Source: Exobacillus caeni
GTDB lineage: Bacteria; Bacillota; Bacilli; Bacillales; Guptibacillaceae
NCBI RefSeq assembly: GCF_005747095.1
Contig: NZ_SWLG01000016.1
Span: 1-64,000 of the forward strand
Length of the DNA: 64,000 bases
Reading direction: 5' to 3'
Numbering within the stretch: position 1 is the first letter of the stretch; every line of letters begins with the position of its first letter. This document shows positions 49,913 through 59,461 of the stretch, in pieces. The position numbers and the translations under genes were made by a program. Below the pieces are notes generated by a model. The model searched no databases. It saw only the letters and a program-made list of their open reading frames with translations, and was not told the DNA's origin.

Positions 49913-51289
49913 GTGAAAAAAATCTTATTATCAACATTGGTTACAGGTTCGTTATTGTTTGGGACCACGGCTTACGCATCTGGTGAAGACACGCAGACCG
50001 ATCCAGGAATTACTCCGGATGAATTCCTATACAGTGCCGATCTATTTTTTGAAGATTTGAAGCTATTGTTTACTTTCGATACCGAAAAAGAGGCGCAGTT
50101 ATTGCTAGAGTTTGCTCAAGAAAGATTGGATGAAGCGGTCGAAATGACGGAAGCTGAAAAAGAGGAATTTGTCAAAGAAGCAGTTGAGGATTATATGAAC
50201 TTGCTCGAGGAAACGAATGAAAAAGTTTCAGAAATAATTGTGGATGAAACTACAGACGAAACAACAAAAGAAGAGCTTGCGGAAGAATTAGAAGACACAA
50301 CAGAAATTGATGAAGAACTGGAAGAAAATTTAGAAGAGGATCAGAAAGAGGAACTAGAGGAAAAAACAACAGAAAGCAAAATTGTTGCAAAAGTAGTCGA
50401 GGGAATTGATAAAGAAACAGTTCAGAGCCTCCGTGATAAAGAGTTAGGATTCGGACAAATTGCACAAATTGTTCTTTTTGCCGAAATGACTGGAAAAACG
50501 GTTGATGAATTAGCCGAACTATACTCCGGGGAAGAAGCCGGCCTTGGCAGTGTTGCAAAGGCATTAGGAATCCATCCTTCTGAGATTGCTAAAAACCTGA
50601 ATAAAAAGAAAAGAAATCTGGTTTCAGACGAGCAGGAAACTGAAGAAGCCGATGAGGCAGTAGAAGAAACAGCTGAAGATACTGTTGACGATGAAACTCA
50701 GGAACCGGCCAGTGATGGTGAAGAAATCGGTGAAGAGACCGGTGAAGAGCTTAATGAAGAACTTAATGAAGAAGAATTACAAGAAGATTCAACAGAAACA
50801 ATGACAGCCAGTATAATACCTTTAACCAGTAACAATGCTAAAGCTAAAGAAAAGAAAACCCAGCAAGCAGTAACCAACAGGAAAGCCAACAACGAAACGA
50901 TTTCTGTAAACCAGAATGGGAAGAAAAATCAAGAAACTATCAACACTCAAAAAGGAAACGGGAATAGTAAAAATGCTAAACTAGACGATGATATTGACAA
51001 AAAGTCCGATAAAAAAGAGGAAAAATCTGTACAAGAAGATAAAAATGAAGAAAAAGATACACACAAGAAAACAGAACAAAATAAAAACGAGGATAAAGAT
51101 AAAAATCCTAAAAACAATGAAAAAAATGAACAGGAAGATGAATCCGATAAAAAACAAAACGAGAGTAAAGAAAAACGCAGCCCCGAAATAAAGAAAGATG
51201 CTAATGAAGAACAAAAACCTGAGAAAAAAGAAAACAAGAATACAAACGAACATAAAGGAACAGAAAAAAGCTCTAAAAACGATGACTAA
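49913..51289 (+). CDS. Secreted DUF5667 protein with Glu/Lys-rich tail
   Basis: 458 residues from a GTG with AGGGGCG upstream. A signal peptide (KKILLSTLVTGSLLFGTTAY, cleavage near ASG) is followed by the DUF5667 domain (about 27-105: GITPDEFLYSADLFFEDLKL, then EAQLLLEFAQERLDEAVEMT). An acidic central region holds a segment of about 55 residues (VQSLRDKELGFGQIAQIVLF onward). The last 160 residues are Lys-, Glu- and Asn-rich with no fixed structure. It may be a cell-surface or matrix protein; control by a c-di-GMP riboswitch supports a biofilm or surface role. Function is unproven. Confidence 0.8.
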   Translation: MKKILLSTLVTGSLLFGTTAYASGEDTQTDPGITPDEFLYSADLFFEDLKLLFTFDTEKEAQLLLEFAQERLDEAVEMTEAEKEEFVKEAVEDYMNLLEETNEKVSEIIVDETTDETTKEELAEELEDTTEIDEELEENLEEDQKEELEEKTTESKIVAKVVEGIDKETVQSLRDKELGFGQIAQIVLFAEMTGKTVDELAELYSGEEAGLGSVAKALGIHPSEIAKNLNKKKRNLVSDEQETEEADEAVEETAEDTVDDETQEPASDGEEIGEETGEELNEELNEEELQEDSTETMTASIIPLTSNNAKAKEKKTQQAVTNRKANNETISVNQNGKKNQETINTQKGNGNSKNAKLDDDIDKKSDKKEEKSVQEDKNEEKDTHKKTEQNKNEDKDKNPKNNEKNEQEDESDKKQNESKEKRSPEIKKDANEEQKPEKKENKNTNEHKGTEKSSKNDD

Positions 51290-51300
51290 AAATGATTGTA

Positions 51301-51336
51301 AAAAGAGGACATTTTATACGGTGTCCTCTTTTTGTG
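51301..51336 (+). terminator. Terminator of the DUF5667 gene
   Basis: AAGAGGACA and TGTCCTCTT form a nine-pair stem with a ten-base loop, followed by TTTGTG. Confidence 0.8.
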
Positions 51337-51345
51337 CCTTCTTTT

Positions 51346-51395
51346 GGTGCCAGGCACCGAATATGGACAAATGTCCACGAGCGGTGCCTGGCACC
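51346..51395. repeat. Nested inverted repeat with GGTGCCTGGCACC ends
   Basis: GGTGCCAGGCACC (51346-51358) and GGTGCCTGGCACC (51383-51395) are reverse complements of each other, and each is itself nearly palindromic. Between them TGGACA-AA-TGTCCA forms a further hairpin. The related AAGTGCCAGGCACC element at 53872 suggests a dispersed, MITE-like repeat family. Confidence 0.8.
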
Positions 51396-51400
51396 ATTTT

Positions 51401-52165
51401 CTACAATAATTTGATTCCACTGATTAAAATCAAGATCGCGATGGCTGCTCTTAGTGGTTTGCCAGGGACTTTTGTGGACGCTCTGCTTCCAAGCAATACT
51501 CCCGGTACGGAACCGACTATTAGGTTCAGTACAAGCATATAGTCAACATTTTGAAAGCTCGCATGCATTAAGCCTGCTGCTGTAACGAGAAGGAATGCAT
51601 GGGCTACGTCAGTGCCAACTAGCTGTGATGCCTTCACCCGGTAGAAATAAAGGATCGCTACCGCAAATAAGGAACCAGATCCGATCGATGTTAGGCCAAC
51701 AATAAATCCGAGAATAAGGCCTATTAAGATAGTTAACGTTTTTTTCTCTTCCGTTTTCTTCAACTGCCAGGGATTTGACTTAAAATGTACGTCAAACAAC
51801 ACTTTCACTAAAATCAAGATAGAAACGATAATAAGAATAATCCCGAGGGCATGCTTGATGATCGTTTCCTGGTTGTTATAAAAAAAGTCAAACATATGCA
51901 GCATTCCCACCGAAACGATTGCACCGGGAACACTTCCGTAAGCTAAATACCGTACAATGGTTTTATCAATCGTTTTTTGCCGCCAGTGTTGTATGGTGCC
52001 AAAAAACTTTGTGATGGAGTTATACATTAAATCTGTTCCAACTGCGACGGATGGGTTTACTCCAAGCAGGAGTAAAATCGGTGTAAGAAGCGCAGCGCCC
52101 CCAACACCGGTGAGGCCGACTAATATCCCCACCATGAATCCCATGATTGTAATTTCTGGCTGCAT
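51401..52165 (-). CDS. TauE/SafE family permease
   Basis: 254 residues, about seven to eight membrane helices. The two family repeats start GFMVGILVGLTGVGGAALLT (about 10-29) and LILGFIVGLTSIGSGSLFAV (about 148-167), and the C-terminus holds GSVPGVLLGSRASTKVP. Members export sulfite, sulfoacetate or other organosulfur anions. No sulfur-metabolism gene is nearby, so the substrate is unknown. Confidence 0.88.
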   Translation of the reverse strand: MQPEITIMGFMVGILVGLTGVGGAALLTPILLLLGVNPSVAVGTDLMYNSITKFFGTIQHWRQKTIDKTIVRYLAYGSVPGAIVSVGMLHMFDFFYNNQETIIKHALGIILIIVSILILVKVLFDVHFKSNPWQLKKTEEKKTLTILIGLILGFIVGLTSIGSGSLFAVAILYFYRVKASQLVGTDVAHAFLLVTAAGLMHASFQNVDYMLVLNLIVGSVPGVLLGSRASTKVPGKPLRAAIAILILISGIKLL

Positions 52166-52246
52166 GTCGTCACTCTCCTATTGGTCCTTAATGAGAGGAT
52201 ATTCCGCATGCGCCTCTTTTGTTAGTAGAATGATCTCTATTAATTG

Positions 52247-52277
52247 AAAAAAAGCCCCGACAAACATCGGGACTTTT
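52247..52277 (-). terminator. Terminator of spoIIQ
   Basis: On the minus strand TCCCGA and TCGGGG pair, closed further by AAG/CTT, and are followed by CTTTTTTTC. Confidence 0.8.
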
Positions 52278-52307
52278 CTTGTAGATTCAGACTTATTTCT
52301 AAATTGC

Positions 52308-53186
52308 TTATTCTGTTTCTTGTTGGTCGACCGGTTCCTGGTCACCAGCAGGGTCCACTGTTTCTAATTCTTCAGCAGGATCTACTGTTTCCTGGTCTTC
52401 TGTATCCTGATCAACTTCTTGTCCATCAGTTCCCTGGTCAACATTTGTTTTTTGCTCAGCATCCTGCTCAGCCTGTACTTCTTCATCAGAAGCCTGTTCT
52501 TTAGCTTTCACAGAAGATAATGGCTGATTTAGTACATCAAGCGGATTCACTGGCTGTCCTTCTTTGCGAACTTCAAAGTGCAAGTGAGTTCCAGCATCTG
52601 CATTGAACTTATTTTCTCCTGCAGTTCCCAGTTTCTCGCCCTGTTTAACTGCATCTCCTTCAGAAACGCTTAATTCTCCAAGGCTTTCATAAACTGTTGT
52701 TACGCCATCTTCATGTTCGATGTGTACAACATTTCCTAGTAATGCATCTTCAGTTGCTTTTACTACTTTACCACTCATCGCAGCTACTACATCGAAGCTC
52801 TCTCCGTTTTTCAGCGCATAGTCAAGTCCGGAGTTTTGGTAGTAAGTATTATTATAGAAAACGAGAGCAGCTTCTTGTTCTTCGGCACTTGCTTCAGTGT
52901 CATAGAATTGTTTAGTGACATATACATCACCATCTGCAGGAACCGAGAACACTTCATTGGCATTTGATACCGGAATAGCTTTTTCGTTGTCGTCATAAGC
53001 ACTTCTGTCAGAATTCATTTCCGTTAAGTCTTGAGCCTGATCATCGCCGCCTTGCATCCACAACACTGTAGTCAATACGATTGCTGCCAAACCAAGATAC
53101 ATTGCCGGGAATACCCAGCGCTTTCTTGCAAACTTTTGCCACTTAGATGGGCTTCTTTCGATTGGGGTTCTTTTTTCATCTCCCAT
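52308..53186 (-). CDS. spoIIQ: Stage II sporulation protein SpoIIQ
   Basis: 292 residues from the ATG at 53186, with GAGGTGA eight bases upstream; the frame runs further but with worse sites. The N-terminus KWQKFARKRWVFPAMYLGLA gives one membrane helix, as in B. subtilis SpoIIQ (FFRKRWVFPAIYL). The LytM/M23 domain covers about 120-225: LVFYNNTYYQNSGLDYALKN, TVYESLGELSVSEGDAVKQG and THLHFEVRKEG. The first zinc-ligand His is replaced (NSGLDYA), as in SpoIIQ of B. subtilis, which is inactive as a peptidase. The acidic C-terminal tail contains repeats of ETVDPA. It forms the forespore side of the SpoIIQ-SpoIIIAH channel. Confidence 0.93.
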   Translation of the reverse strand: MGDEKRTPIERSPSKWQKFARKRWVFPAMYLGLAAIVLTTVLWMQGGDDQAQDLTEMNSDRSAYDDNEKAIPVSNANEVFSVPADGDVYVTKQFYDTEASAEEQEAALVFYNNTYYQNSGLDYALKNGESFDVVAAMSGKVVKATEDALLGNVVHIEHEDGVTTVYESLGELSVSEGDAVKQGEKLGTAGENKFNADAGTHLHFEVRKEGQPVNPLDVLNQPLSSVKAKEQASDEEVQAEQDAEQKTNVDQGTDGQEVDQDTEDQETVDPAEELETVDPAGDQEPVDQQETE

Positions 53187-53371
53187 TTTGTTCATCACCT
53201 CAGCAACCATTTTGGTCAGGTTGCAGGGTTTATATACACATTTCTAAAAAAATTATCAGATTATTTTTCGACAAACCTGCTTTTTTTATGCATGAAGATT
53301 AAAATTACTAAATTATTCCTTGCGCATGGTCAAGATAACTTCCTCCTCATAAAGAGCGGGGACCGGTTATG

Positions 53372-53761
53372 TTATAAAAAACGTTTTCTAATTTCTGGAG
53401 AGGGAAGCATGCAGCTTTCCTTCTTCCCAAACCACTTGTATCTGTTCTTTGCAACAAAACTATAGACTATATCGCGAATTGGTTTTGGAATTATTAAAAT
53501 ACCATATAGCAATTTCCAGGCCCCCTGCAAGTTTTTACAAATCCGAAGAGCTGCAGAGGATTTCAAATAGCATTTGTTACCCTCAACAAGGATAAGGCTA
53601 TCTATCCCTTGAGGTACGCGATATTTCTTTAAAATTTCTTGCCCTTCATCACTTTGTATTGATCCAAACTTATAAATTGCTTTTTTGTCTCTCTTAATAA
53701 TAAATTGAACACTTTTATCGCAAAAATTACATTCTCCGTCGAATAAAATAATATTGTCCAT
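53372..53761 (-). CDS. DCC-family thiol-disulfide oxidoreductase-like protein (YuxK type)
   Basis: 129 residues. LFDGECNFCDKSVQFIIKRD near the N-terminus carries the DxxCxxC motif that names the family; YRVPQGIDSLILVEGNKCYL and KPIRDIVYSFVAKNRYKWFG are also conserved. The fold is thioredoxin-like. Partners and substrate are unknown. It is monocistronic. Confidence 0.87.
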   Translation of the reverse strand: MDNIILFDGECNFCDKSVQFIIKRDKKAIYKFGSIQSDEGQEILKKYRVPQGIDSLILVEGNKCYLKSSAALRICKNLQGAWKLLYGILIIPKPIRDIVYSFVAKNRYKWFGKKESCMLPSPEIRKRFL

Positions 53762-53871
53762 TACAGAACACTCCCTGTAAAAACCTTACAAGTAAATTAT
53801 ATCATTTTTAAGACCATACTCTAATAGAAGAACTAAACTTATAATATAATGAGAAATGGGACTTAATAGCA

Positions 53872-53960
53872 AAGTGCCAGGCACCTCCAGCATCATATTA
53901 AGATAAACTTGTAACAATGTTTATCTTAATATGGTGCTAAACGGAGAGAGCCAGGCACTT
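53872..53960. repeat. MITE-like inverted repeat element
   Basis: Outer ends AAGTGCC and GGCACTT are exact inverted repeats. Inside, CATATTAAGATAAAC (53894-53908) and GTTTATCTTAATATG (53919-53933) form a perfect 15-pair stem with a ten-base loop. The end sequence GTGCCAGGCACC is shared with the element at 51346-51395, 2.5 kb away. No coding sequence is inside. Confidence 0.8.
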
Positions 53961-53981
53961 ATGAGTCAGTCTCACAGTCTT

Positions 53982-55007
53982 TTACTTTTTAGCTGTCATT
54001 TTCGTAACAAACGATCCCATTTCCCCAATGGAAACGCCCTTGTAATAATGCTTCACGATCTCTTGATATCCTTTCCCTTCCTCCGCCATCCCGTTAGCGC
54101 CATATTGGCTCATTCCAACTCCATGGCCGTAACCTCTTGTTGTTATCACAATGTTATTACCGCTTCTTTCCCAGGTGAAATCTGAGGATTTCAGTCCCAG
54201 CTTATCTCGAATGTCTCTCCCGGAAAATGTTTTTCCGTTGATATCCACCTTCGCTACCCTGTGTCCTTCTGTTTTTCCTATGATTGTTCCAACAGATCCA
54301 TCAGACGGGGCCTTCACGTTAAGGGTATTTTCAAACTTGCGGATCGGTATCACCTGCTGGTCTAAAAATTTCGGAGAATCTTTATCCCAGGGGCTTTCAA
54401 CGCTTCTTAAATAAGGATACGAATTTTGCCAGTAATCCTCGGAATTTTCCGTAAAGCCGTTGCTAGTGGAAAAGAAGGATGCGGTAATCGGCTTTCCTTC
54501 ATAGGTCAAAATTTGGCCCTTCGTTTCAGCCACAGCCTTTACGATCTTTGCCATCTTTTTATCGTACTCACTGCCCCACGCTTCCTTTAATTGTTTATCA
54601 TCTTTGTATACCTGATGAAACACAGTGTCTGTTACAATGGCATCGTTAGGAAGTCCTACCTGTTCAACGGGATTTAAGAGCTGTTGGACAATATAGGTTC
54701 TCGCACTTAATGCCTGTGCCTTCAACGCTTCAATATTAAATTCTGCAGGCATCTCTGAAGCTACGACTCCTTTGACGTATTCTTCAATTGGAATTTTTTC
54801 TACTGTTTTGATTGAAGATCGATATACCGGTACTGTTACATTATGGTCGGTGCTTTTAGTACTCGTTGGTATTGCCGCTAAAGTCTCCTGCTGCTTTACA
54901 ACCACTTCTTCTCCGCCTTTGTTACCAGCAAACGGAATAACAAGCAAAGATGGAAGAAACAAGATTACAGCTGTTAGTACAGAAAATACGATGATTATTC
55001 GCTTCAT
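53982..55007 (-). CDS. spoIID: Stage II sporulation protein SpoIID
   Basis: 341 residues from the ATG at 55007, with GGGGGA upstream; this gives the usual SpoIID length and puts the signal anchor ([20 protein letters not shown]) at the N-terminus. The longer frame to 55142 has no such start. [20 protein letters not shown] carries the catalytic Glu of the lytic transglycosylase, followed by [11 protein letters not shown]; the C-terminal [20 protein letters not shown] is also conserved. It cuts septal peptidoglycan glycan strands during engulfment. Confidence 0.95.
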   Translation of the reverse strand: MKRIIIVFSVLTAVILFLPSLLVIPFAGNKGGEEVVVKQQETLAAIPTSTKSTDHNVTVPVYRSSIKTVEKIPIEEYVKGVVASEMPAEFNIEALKAQALSARTYIVQQLLNPVEQVGLPNDAIVTDTVFHQVYKDDKQLKEAWGSEYDKKMAKIVKAVAETKGQILTYEGKPITASFFSTSNGFTENSEDYWQNSYPYLRSVESPWDKDSPKFLDQQVIPIRKFENTLNVKAPSDGSVGTIIGKTEGHRVAKVDINGKTFSGRDIRDKLGLKSSDFTWERSGNNIVITTRGYGHGVGMSQYGANGMAEEGKGYQEIVKHYYKGVSIGEMGSFVTKMTAKK

Positions 55008-55194
55008 GTCCAATCCCCCATTTATGGAATGTTCCCTGATACAGTATAAATTTATGGGAGCGGACAACCTTTTAGAACAAAAATCACTGGCGTTCTCACC
55101 TTGCTTTATTGCTTTTCCAGAAGCACTTACTTTTACATGCAAGCTTGACGAAGCTAAGAATACAAACTCTTTTTAAGAAAACTTTTGGCGCAAC

Positions 55195-55222
55195 AAAAAA
55201 GCCGCCCGGTAAAGGACGACTT
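55195..55222 (-). terminator. Terminator of the ywmB-murA region
   Basis: On the minus strand GTCGTCC and GGGCGGC (one G-T pair) form a stem with a six-base loop, followed by TTTTTTG, 15 bases after the murA stop. Confidence 0.8.
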
Positions 55223-55236
55223 TTATAGATAAGTGC

Positions 55237-56571
55237 TTATGCAAATTTTGGTTTCATTTTGACTACTGTAGCTTCCTCAGTTTCAGCCTGTTCTTCGGTT
55301 TCAACTGTTTCCTGGACTTTAACACGTTCGACATCAGCGCCAAGTGCTGCTAATTTTTCAGCAAATTCAACATATCCACGGTCCAGATGCTTCAATTCGT
55401 CTACGCGAGTATAGCCGTCTGCTACAAGACCGGCAAGGATCAAGGAGGCTCCAGCCCGAAGGTCAGTTGCTGAAACTTCTGCTCCCTGGAGCTTTGAAGG
55501 ACCTTCGATAATCGCTGCTCTGCCTTCGATCTTGATGTTTCCATTCATGCGGCGGAACTCTTCCACATGCATGAAACGGTTCTCAAATACTGTCTCTGTA
55601 ATGACACTCGTGCCTTTCGCTTGAAGTAATAGTGCCATCATTTGGGACTGCATATCGGTTGGGAAACCTGGATGAGGCATTGTTTTGAGATCGACTGGCT
55701 TCAACTCTTCTGGGCCAATCACGCGAAGCCCGTTAGCTTCTTCGATGATTTCAACGCCCATTTCTTCCATCTTGGCAATCAATGGACGTAAATGCTCTGA
55801 TACTGCTCCTTCTACGAGAACATTTCCTCCGGTAATCGCTGCTCCAACCATAAATGTTCCTGCTTCGATGCGATCAGGAATTACAGTATGCTCAGCCCCT
55901 GCAAGTTCTTTTACGCCTTCGATGCGGATTGTTCCCGTTCCTGCTCCTCTTACTTTTGCTCCCATGGCATTCAAGTAATTAGCAAGGCAAACGATTTCCG
56001 GCTCCTGGGCAACGTTCTCCATCACAGTCGTACCTTCAGCAAGTACTGCTGCCATCATAATGTTTTCGGTTGCACCAACACTTGGGAAATCAAGATAAAT
56101 TTTCGTTCCTTTTAATCGGCCTTTTACGCTCGCTTCGATAAAACCGTTTCCGATTGTTACCTCTGCTCCCATCGCTTCAAATCCTTTAAGGTGCTGATCG
56201 ATAGGGCGCGATCCGATTGCACATCCACCAGGAAGTGCTATGCGGGAATGACCCACGCGGGCCAAAAGAGGTCCCATGACAAGAAACGACGCCCGCATTT
56301 TTCGAACTGCTTCAAACGGTGCTTCTGTTTCAAGTGTTTTTGTTGCGTCTACTTTGATGCTTTTATTTTCAATTTTTGTATCAACATTTAAATATTTTAA
56401 TACTTCACAGATTGTGTATACATCTGAAAGGGCTGGCACATCATAAAGTATGCTCGTGCCTTTTTGTGCTAATATGGATGCTGCGATGACAGGTAAGACT
56501 GCATTTTTAGCTCCCTCTACCCTAACGGAGCCATTAAGCCTCCTGCCACCACGGACGATGATTTTTTCCAA
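55237..56571 (-). CDS. murA: UDP-N-acetylglucosamine 1-carboxyvinyltransferase
   Basis: 444 residues from the TTG at 56571, which has GGAGGGG six bases upstream; this makes the start [20 protein letters not shown] match B. subtilis MurAA. The active-site loop [20 protein letters not shown] has the Cys attacked by fosfomycin. The last 25 residues are a Glu/Thr/Val-rich extension beyond the normal end. It makes UDP-GlcNAc-enolpyruvate, the first committed step of peptidoglycan synthesis. Confidence 0.95.
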   Translation of the reverse strand: MEKIIVRGGRRLNGSVRVEGAKNAVLPVIAASILAQKGTSILYDVPALSDVYTICEVLKYLNVDTKIENKSIKVDATKTLETEAPFEAVRKMRASFLVMGPLLARVGHSRIALPGGCAIGSRPIDQHLKGFEAMGAEVTIGNGFIEASVKGRLKGTKIYLDFPSVGATENIMMAAVLAEGTTVMENVAQEPEIVCLANYLNAMGAKVRGAGTGTIRIEGVKELAGAEHTVIPDRIEAGTFMVGAAITGGNVLVEGAVSEHLRPLIAKMEEMGVEIIEEANGLRVIGPEELKPVDLKTMPHPGFPTDMQSQMMALLLQAKGTSVITETVFENRFMHVEEFRRMNGNIKIEGRAAIIEGPSKLQGAEVSATDLRAGASLILAGLVADGYTRVDELKHLDRGYVEFAEKLAALGADVERVKVQETVETEEQAETEEATVVKMKPKFA

Positions 56572-56600
56572 CGTATTCCCCTCCGCGTCCAATTTATATA

Positions 56601-57353
56601 TTAATATTCAGTCGTGATTATCGGTGTGCCAATTGTGACGGTAGTTTTACCGCCCATTCCTGATTGTCTGAGTGCAATTTGCAAATTCATTTTCTTGTCA
56701 TTGGTTACAATATGATCGTTCCACGCTTCATTGTATGCGGAAACTGATACAAACGTCTCTTCTTTCAAATCCTCTACCTTCTCTGCGGAAAACTCATCAA
56801 GAAGCTCTTCCGCCTTTTTATACAAAACAATACCCATTGTATCACCCGCATCACCCTGTATACAAGAGAAGATTTGTGTATTTTTAGTAAACATTCTCGA
56901 CTTCTGCTTGAGGAAGATGCTAAAGGATTTTTCCCACTTATCCTTGCTCCAGCCAGCACCTTTCACCTGGTATAATAAATACGCACTGAGCTTACTTTTG
57001 TGGGGGTATGCTGTATATGTAATCGTTTCGATTACATTAAGCCTATGGTTCTCACGAGTACCTTTCATTTTCAGATGGCCATCTTTTGTTTGACTCATGT
57101 CCCATTTGAATCCACGGGCTTTGTCCTGAATCGCTTGTGTACTTTTGATGTACCCGTTCTTATTTTCCAGTAAACCCAAATCCTCCCGAACATAAAGTGA
57201 CCAATCCGTCACTTCAATTTTCTGGGCCTTCATCATGGTTACTGTTTCTTCTACCCTTACTTTCGCATTATAATCTTCCATTTTGGCTGTTGAAGGATAA
57301 AAACCAAATAATATCAGTACACAACTAAACACAATTCCGATTCTTAATAACAT
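56601..57353 (-). CDS. ywmB: YwmB-like secreted protein (DUF1779, TATA-box-binding-like fold)
   Basis: 250 residues with an N-terminal signal sequence ([20 protein letters not shown]). The remainder lacks catalytic motifs but matches YwmB in length and in context: upstream of murA and downstream of ywzB, as in B. subtilis. The segment [20 protein letters not shown] near residue 127 and the C-terminus [20 protein letters not shown] are the most family-like parts. Function is unknown. Confidence 0.8.
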   Translation of the reverse strand: MLLRIGIVFSCVLILFGFYPSTAKMEDYNAKVRVEETVTMMKAQKIEVTDWSLYVREDLGLLENKNGYIKSTQAIQDKARGFKWDMSQTKDGHLKMKGTRENHRLNVIETITYTAYPHKSKLSAYLLYQVKGAGWSKDKWEKSFSIFLKQKSRMFTKNTQIFSCIQGDAGDTMGIVLYKKAEELLDEFSAEKVEDLKEETFVSVSAYNEAWNDHIVTNDKKMNLQIALRQSGMGGKTTVTIGTPIITTEY

Positions 57354-57497
57354 TTCCGACCCTCTCCCCCGGATAAATTCTCCTTATTTAACAGTGTGAC
57401 CAGAGGGAGAAGGGACATACATGGAAGTTGTAGTCAATTCCCGACAAAGTTGTTTAGGAAAAATGGAAGCGGGGAATAGGTAATCGAGTTGTTTATA

Positions 57498-57731
57498 TTA
57501 AAATAAATATTTTAATCGAAGTGACCAGTTGTAATAGTCTAAGAAGAAGTTACCGACAAGTGATCCAATTGCAATTGTAATGAAAATCATAAATACTTTA
57601 GCCTGCGGGCTGTCCGGCTTTCTAAGAAAAACATCAATTCTTACCGTTTGCAGCGCCCACCAGGTGATGAAGATAAACACAAGATGTATTAAAATAGATA
57701 CAATCGCCTGTTGACCAAATGCTTCAGTCAT
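57498..57731 (-). CDS. ywzB: DUF1146 membrane protein YwzB
   Basis: 77 residues from the ATG at 57731, with GGGGG upstream; a longer frame to 57803 is less likely. Two membrane helices (about 9-30 and 45-65). QAIVSILIHLVFIFITWWAL and VFMIFITIAIGSLVGNFFLD with YYNW match DUF1146. In B. subtilis it lies between the atp operon and ywmB-murA; here the nuo genes occupy the upstream side. Function is unknown. Confidence 0.85.
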   Translation of the reverse strand: MTEAFGQQAIVSILIHLVFIFITWWALQTVRIDVFLRKPDSPQAKVFMIFITIAIGSLVGNFFLDYYNWSLRLKYLF

Positions 57732-57889
57732 CTCAAAAAACCCCCATGACTTTATTACACACTTTCCCATACTTCGACATACTTTTATATTTTCCTTCAA
57801 CAATTTTACAATATCCCTTCATGGTTGGCTACCTTAATCGAGACATTAACAGCAAATTCCCCAGGAAATAAAGATTTTTTACTAAATAA

Positions 57890-57927
57890 ACAAAAAAAAG
57901 CCTCTGCGACTTATGTCGAAAGGCTTA
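57890..57927 (-). terminator. Terminator of the nuo operon
   Basis: On the minus strand AAGCCTTTCGAC and GTCGCAGAGGCTT form a stem with bulges, followed by TTTTTTTG. The nuoN stop codon lies at its edge. Confidence 0.8.
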
Positions 57928-59457
57928 TGGTTGTGCAAAAAATTCATTAAAGTTAAAGTTTTGCTGAATAAAATCCAGCGGTATTCCCGGCAAAATGCCA
58001 AATCCTATCGTCCCTATGATACAAAGCACGAGTACAAATGAAACCCCAGCAGGAATTCTTCGTTTATGAAGCACCGGGTTACCTGGTCTAAAAAACATCT
58101 GAACCATTATATTAAAATAGTAAAAGTAGGAAATGATGGTAGTTCCGATCATTACTGCAGCCAATATATAATGCTGTTGGGCAGTACCGAGCGCACTCAT
58201 AAAGATTTCATATTTTCCAACAAATCCAGCTGTTAGTGGAATTCCAGCTAGCGATAGCAAGAAAACGCTCATGGAGAGTGCAAGTAAGGGAGAACGCTTC
58301 ATCAACCCGGAAAATGCATGGATCTCTTCACTTTTTTCCTCAGCCGCTACATGCTGAACGACTGCAAAGGCTCCAAGTGTCATGAAAAGATATGCAATGA
58401 GATAGAACCATGTTGCTTCAAATACGAGCGCAGATAGGGACGCGAGTGGGACTAGCAAATATCCTGCATGCGCTACGCTGGAATAAGCAAGCATTCTTTT
58501 TATATTATGCTGGCGTATCGCTATCGCGTTTCCGATGATCATAGTTAGCATAGCGAGTACCGATATATATGGCTGAATACTGACGAGCAGCGGTTCCGTA
58601 TTGATGCCCGCGTCATGAACCACAGCTAATCCCGGGGCACTTATAAAGATCGTTAGTATTGTTCTAAGGATAATGACAAACCCTGCTGTCTTAGAAACAA
58701 TGCTCAGAAAAGCTGTAACTGGTGTAGGAGCTCCCTGATAAACGTCAGGTGCCCACATATGAAATGGAGCGGTAGCGATTTTAAAAGAAAGTCCAATGAA
58801 TAAAAGGAAGAACGCAAAGATAATGAGAAAACTGTTTTCGGCAACCAACGGTCCCTGCAGTGCAGCCTGGATGTTAAAAAGGTTTGTCTCTCCTGTAAAT
58901 CCGTATATATAACTCATCCCGAAAAGTATGACTGCTGTTGAGATTCCTCCATTAACAACATATTTAAATGCCGCTTCGTTGGAATTCATATTCTTCTTTT
59001 TTAGCCCCGCAAGTATGTAGGAAGAGATACTGAGCAGTTCTAATCCAACAAACAGGGTGATGATATCGGCACTCGATGCCATCATCATCGCACCAAGCAA
59101 TGCGGTTAAGAAAAGATAATAAAACTCTCCTCGATGCTCTATATCATGCCTCGAATAATCCATACTCAATAAAAATACAAAAGCTGTGCCTACCAGTAAA
59201 ATCAATTTGAATGCTTTCGAAAATGAATCTAGCCTATATGTGTCATTTAAAATTGTAACGATCGGATCGCCCATCTGTGTGAAAAGAACAAGAAGTGCTG
59301 CCACTATTCCTGCAAGGCCAATCCAGGCCAGAAGCTTTCGGTCTTTGTCTTTAGGAAGAAAAAGGTCCAAAAGGGATAGGAGGGTTGCGGTTATTATGAT
59401 AATAAATTCGGGCAACATACCTCCCCACTGGTAACTGAGCAGTGTATCTAAGTCCAT
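57925..59457 (-). CDS. nuoN: NADH-quinone oxidoreductase subunit N
   Basis: 510 residues and about 14 membrane helices. It belongs to the antiporter-like subunits: GLELLSISSYILAGLKKKNM, FKIATAPFHMWAPDVYQGAP with TPVTAFLSIVSKTAG, and RMLAYSSVAHAGYLL. It begins five bases after nuoM and is the last gene of the operon. It forms one of the three proton-pumping modules in the membrane arm of complex I. Confidence 0.95.
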   Translation of the reverse strand: MDLDTLLSYQWGGMLPEFIIIITATLLSLLDLFLPKDKDRKLLAWIGLAGIVAALLVLFTQMGDPIVTILNDTYRLDSFSKAFKLILLVGTAFVFLLSMDYSRHDIEHRGEFYYLFLTALLGAMMMASSADIITLFVGLELLSISSYILAGLKKKNMNSNEAAFKYVVNGGISTAVILFGMSYIYGFTGETNLFNIQAALQGPLVAENSFLIIFAFFLLFIGLSFKIATAPFHMWAPDVYQGAPTPVTAFLSIVSKTAGFVIILRTILTIFISAPGLAVVHDAGINTEPLLVSIQPYISVLAMLTMIIGNAIAIRQHNIKRMLAYSSVAHAGYLLVPLASLSALVFEATWFYLIAYLFMTLGAFAVVQHVAAEEKSEEIHAFSGLMKRSPLLALSMSVFLLSLAGIPLTAGFVGKYEIFMSALGTAQQHYILAAVMIGTTIISYFYYFNIMVQMFFRPGNPVLHKRRIPAGVSFVLVLCIIGTIGFGILPGIPLDFIQQNFNFNEFFAQP

Positions 59458-59461
59458 TCTC

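Noticed and set aside
50250-51253. Long minus-strand frames opposite the DUF5667 gene
   Set aside because: They are shadows of the Glu/Lys-rich coding sequence (low-complexity Leu/Ser/Phe products) and have no ribosome binding site.
51346-53960. The GTGCC-AGGCAC repeats as a CRISPR array
   Set aside because: Only two copies 2.5 kb apart, no regular spacers, no cas genes.
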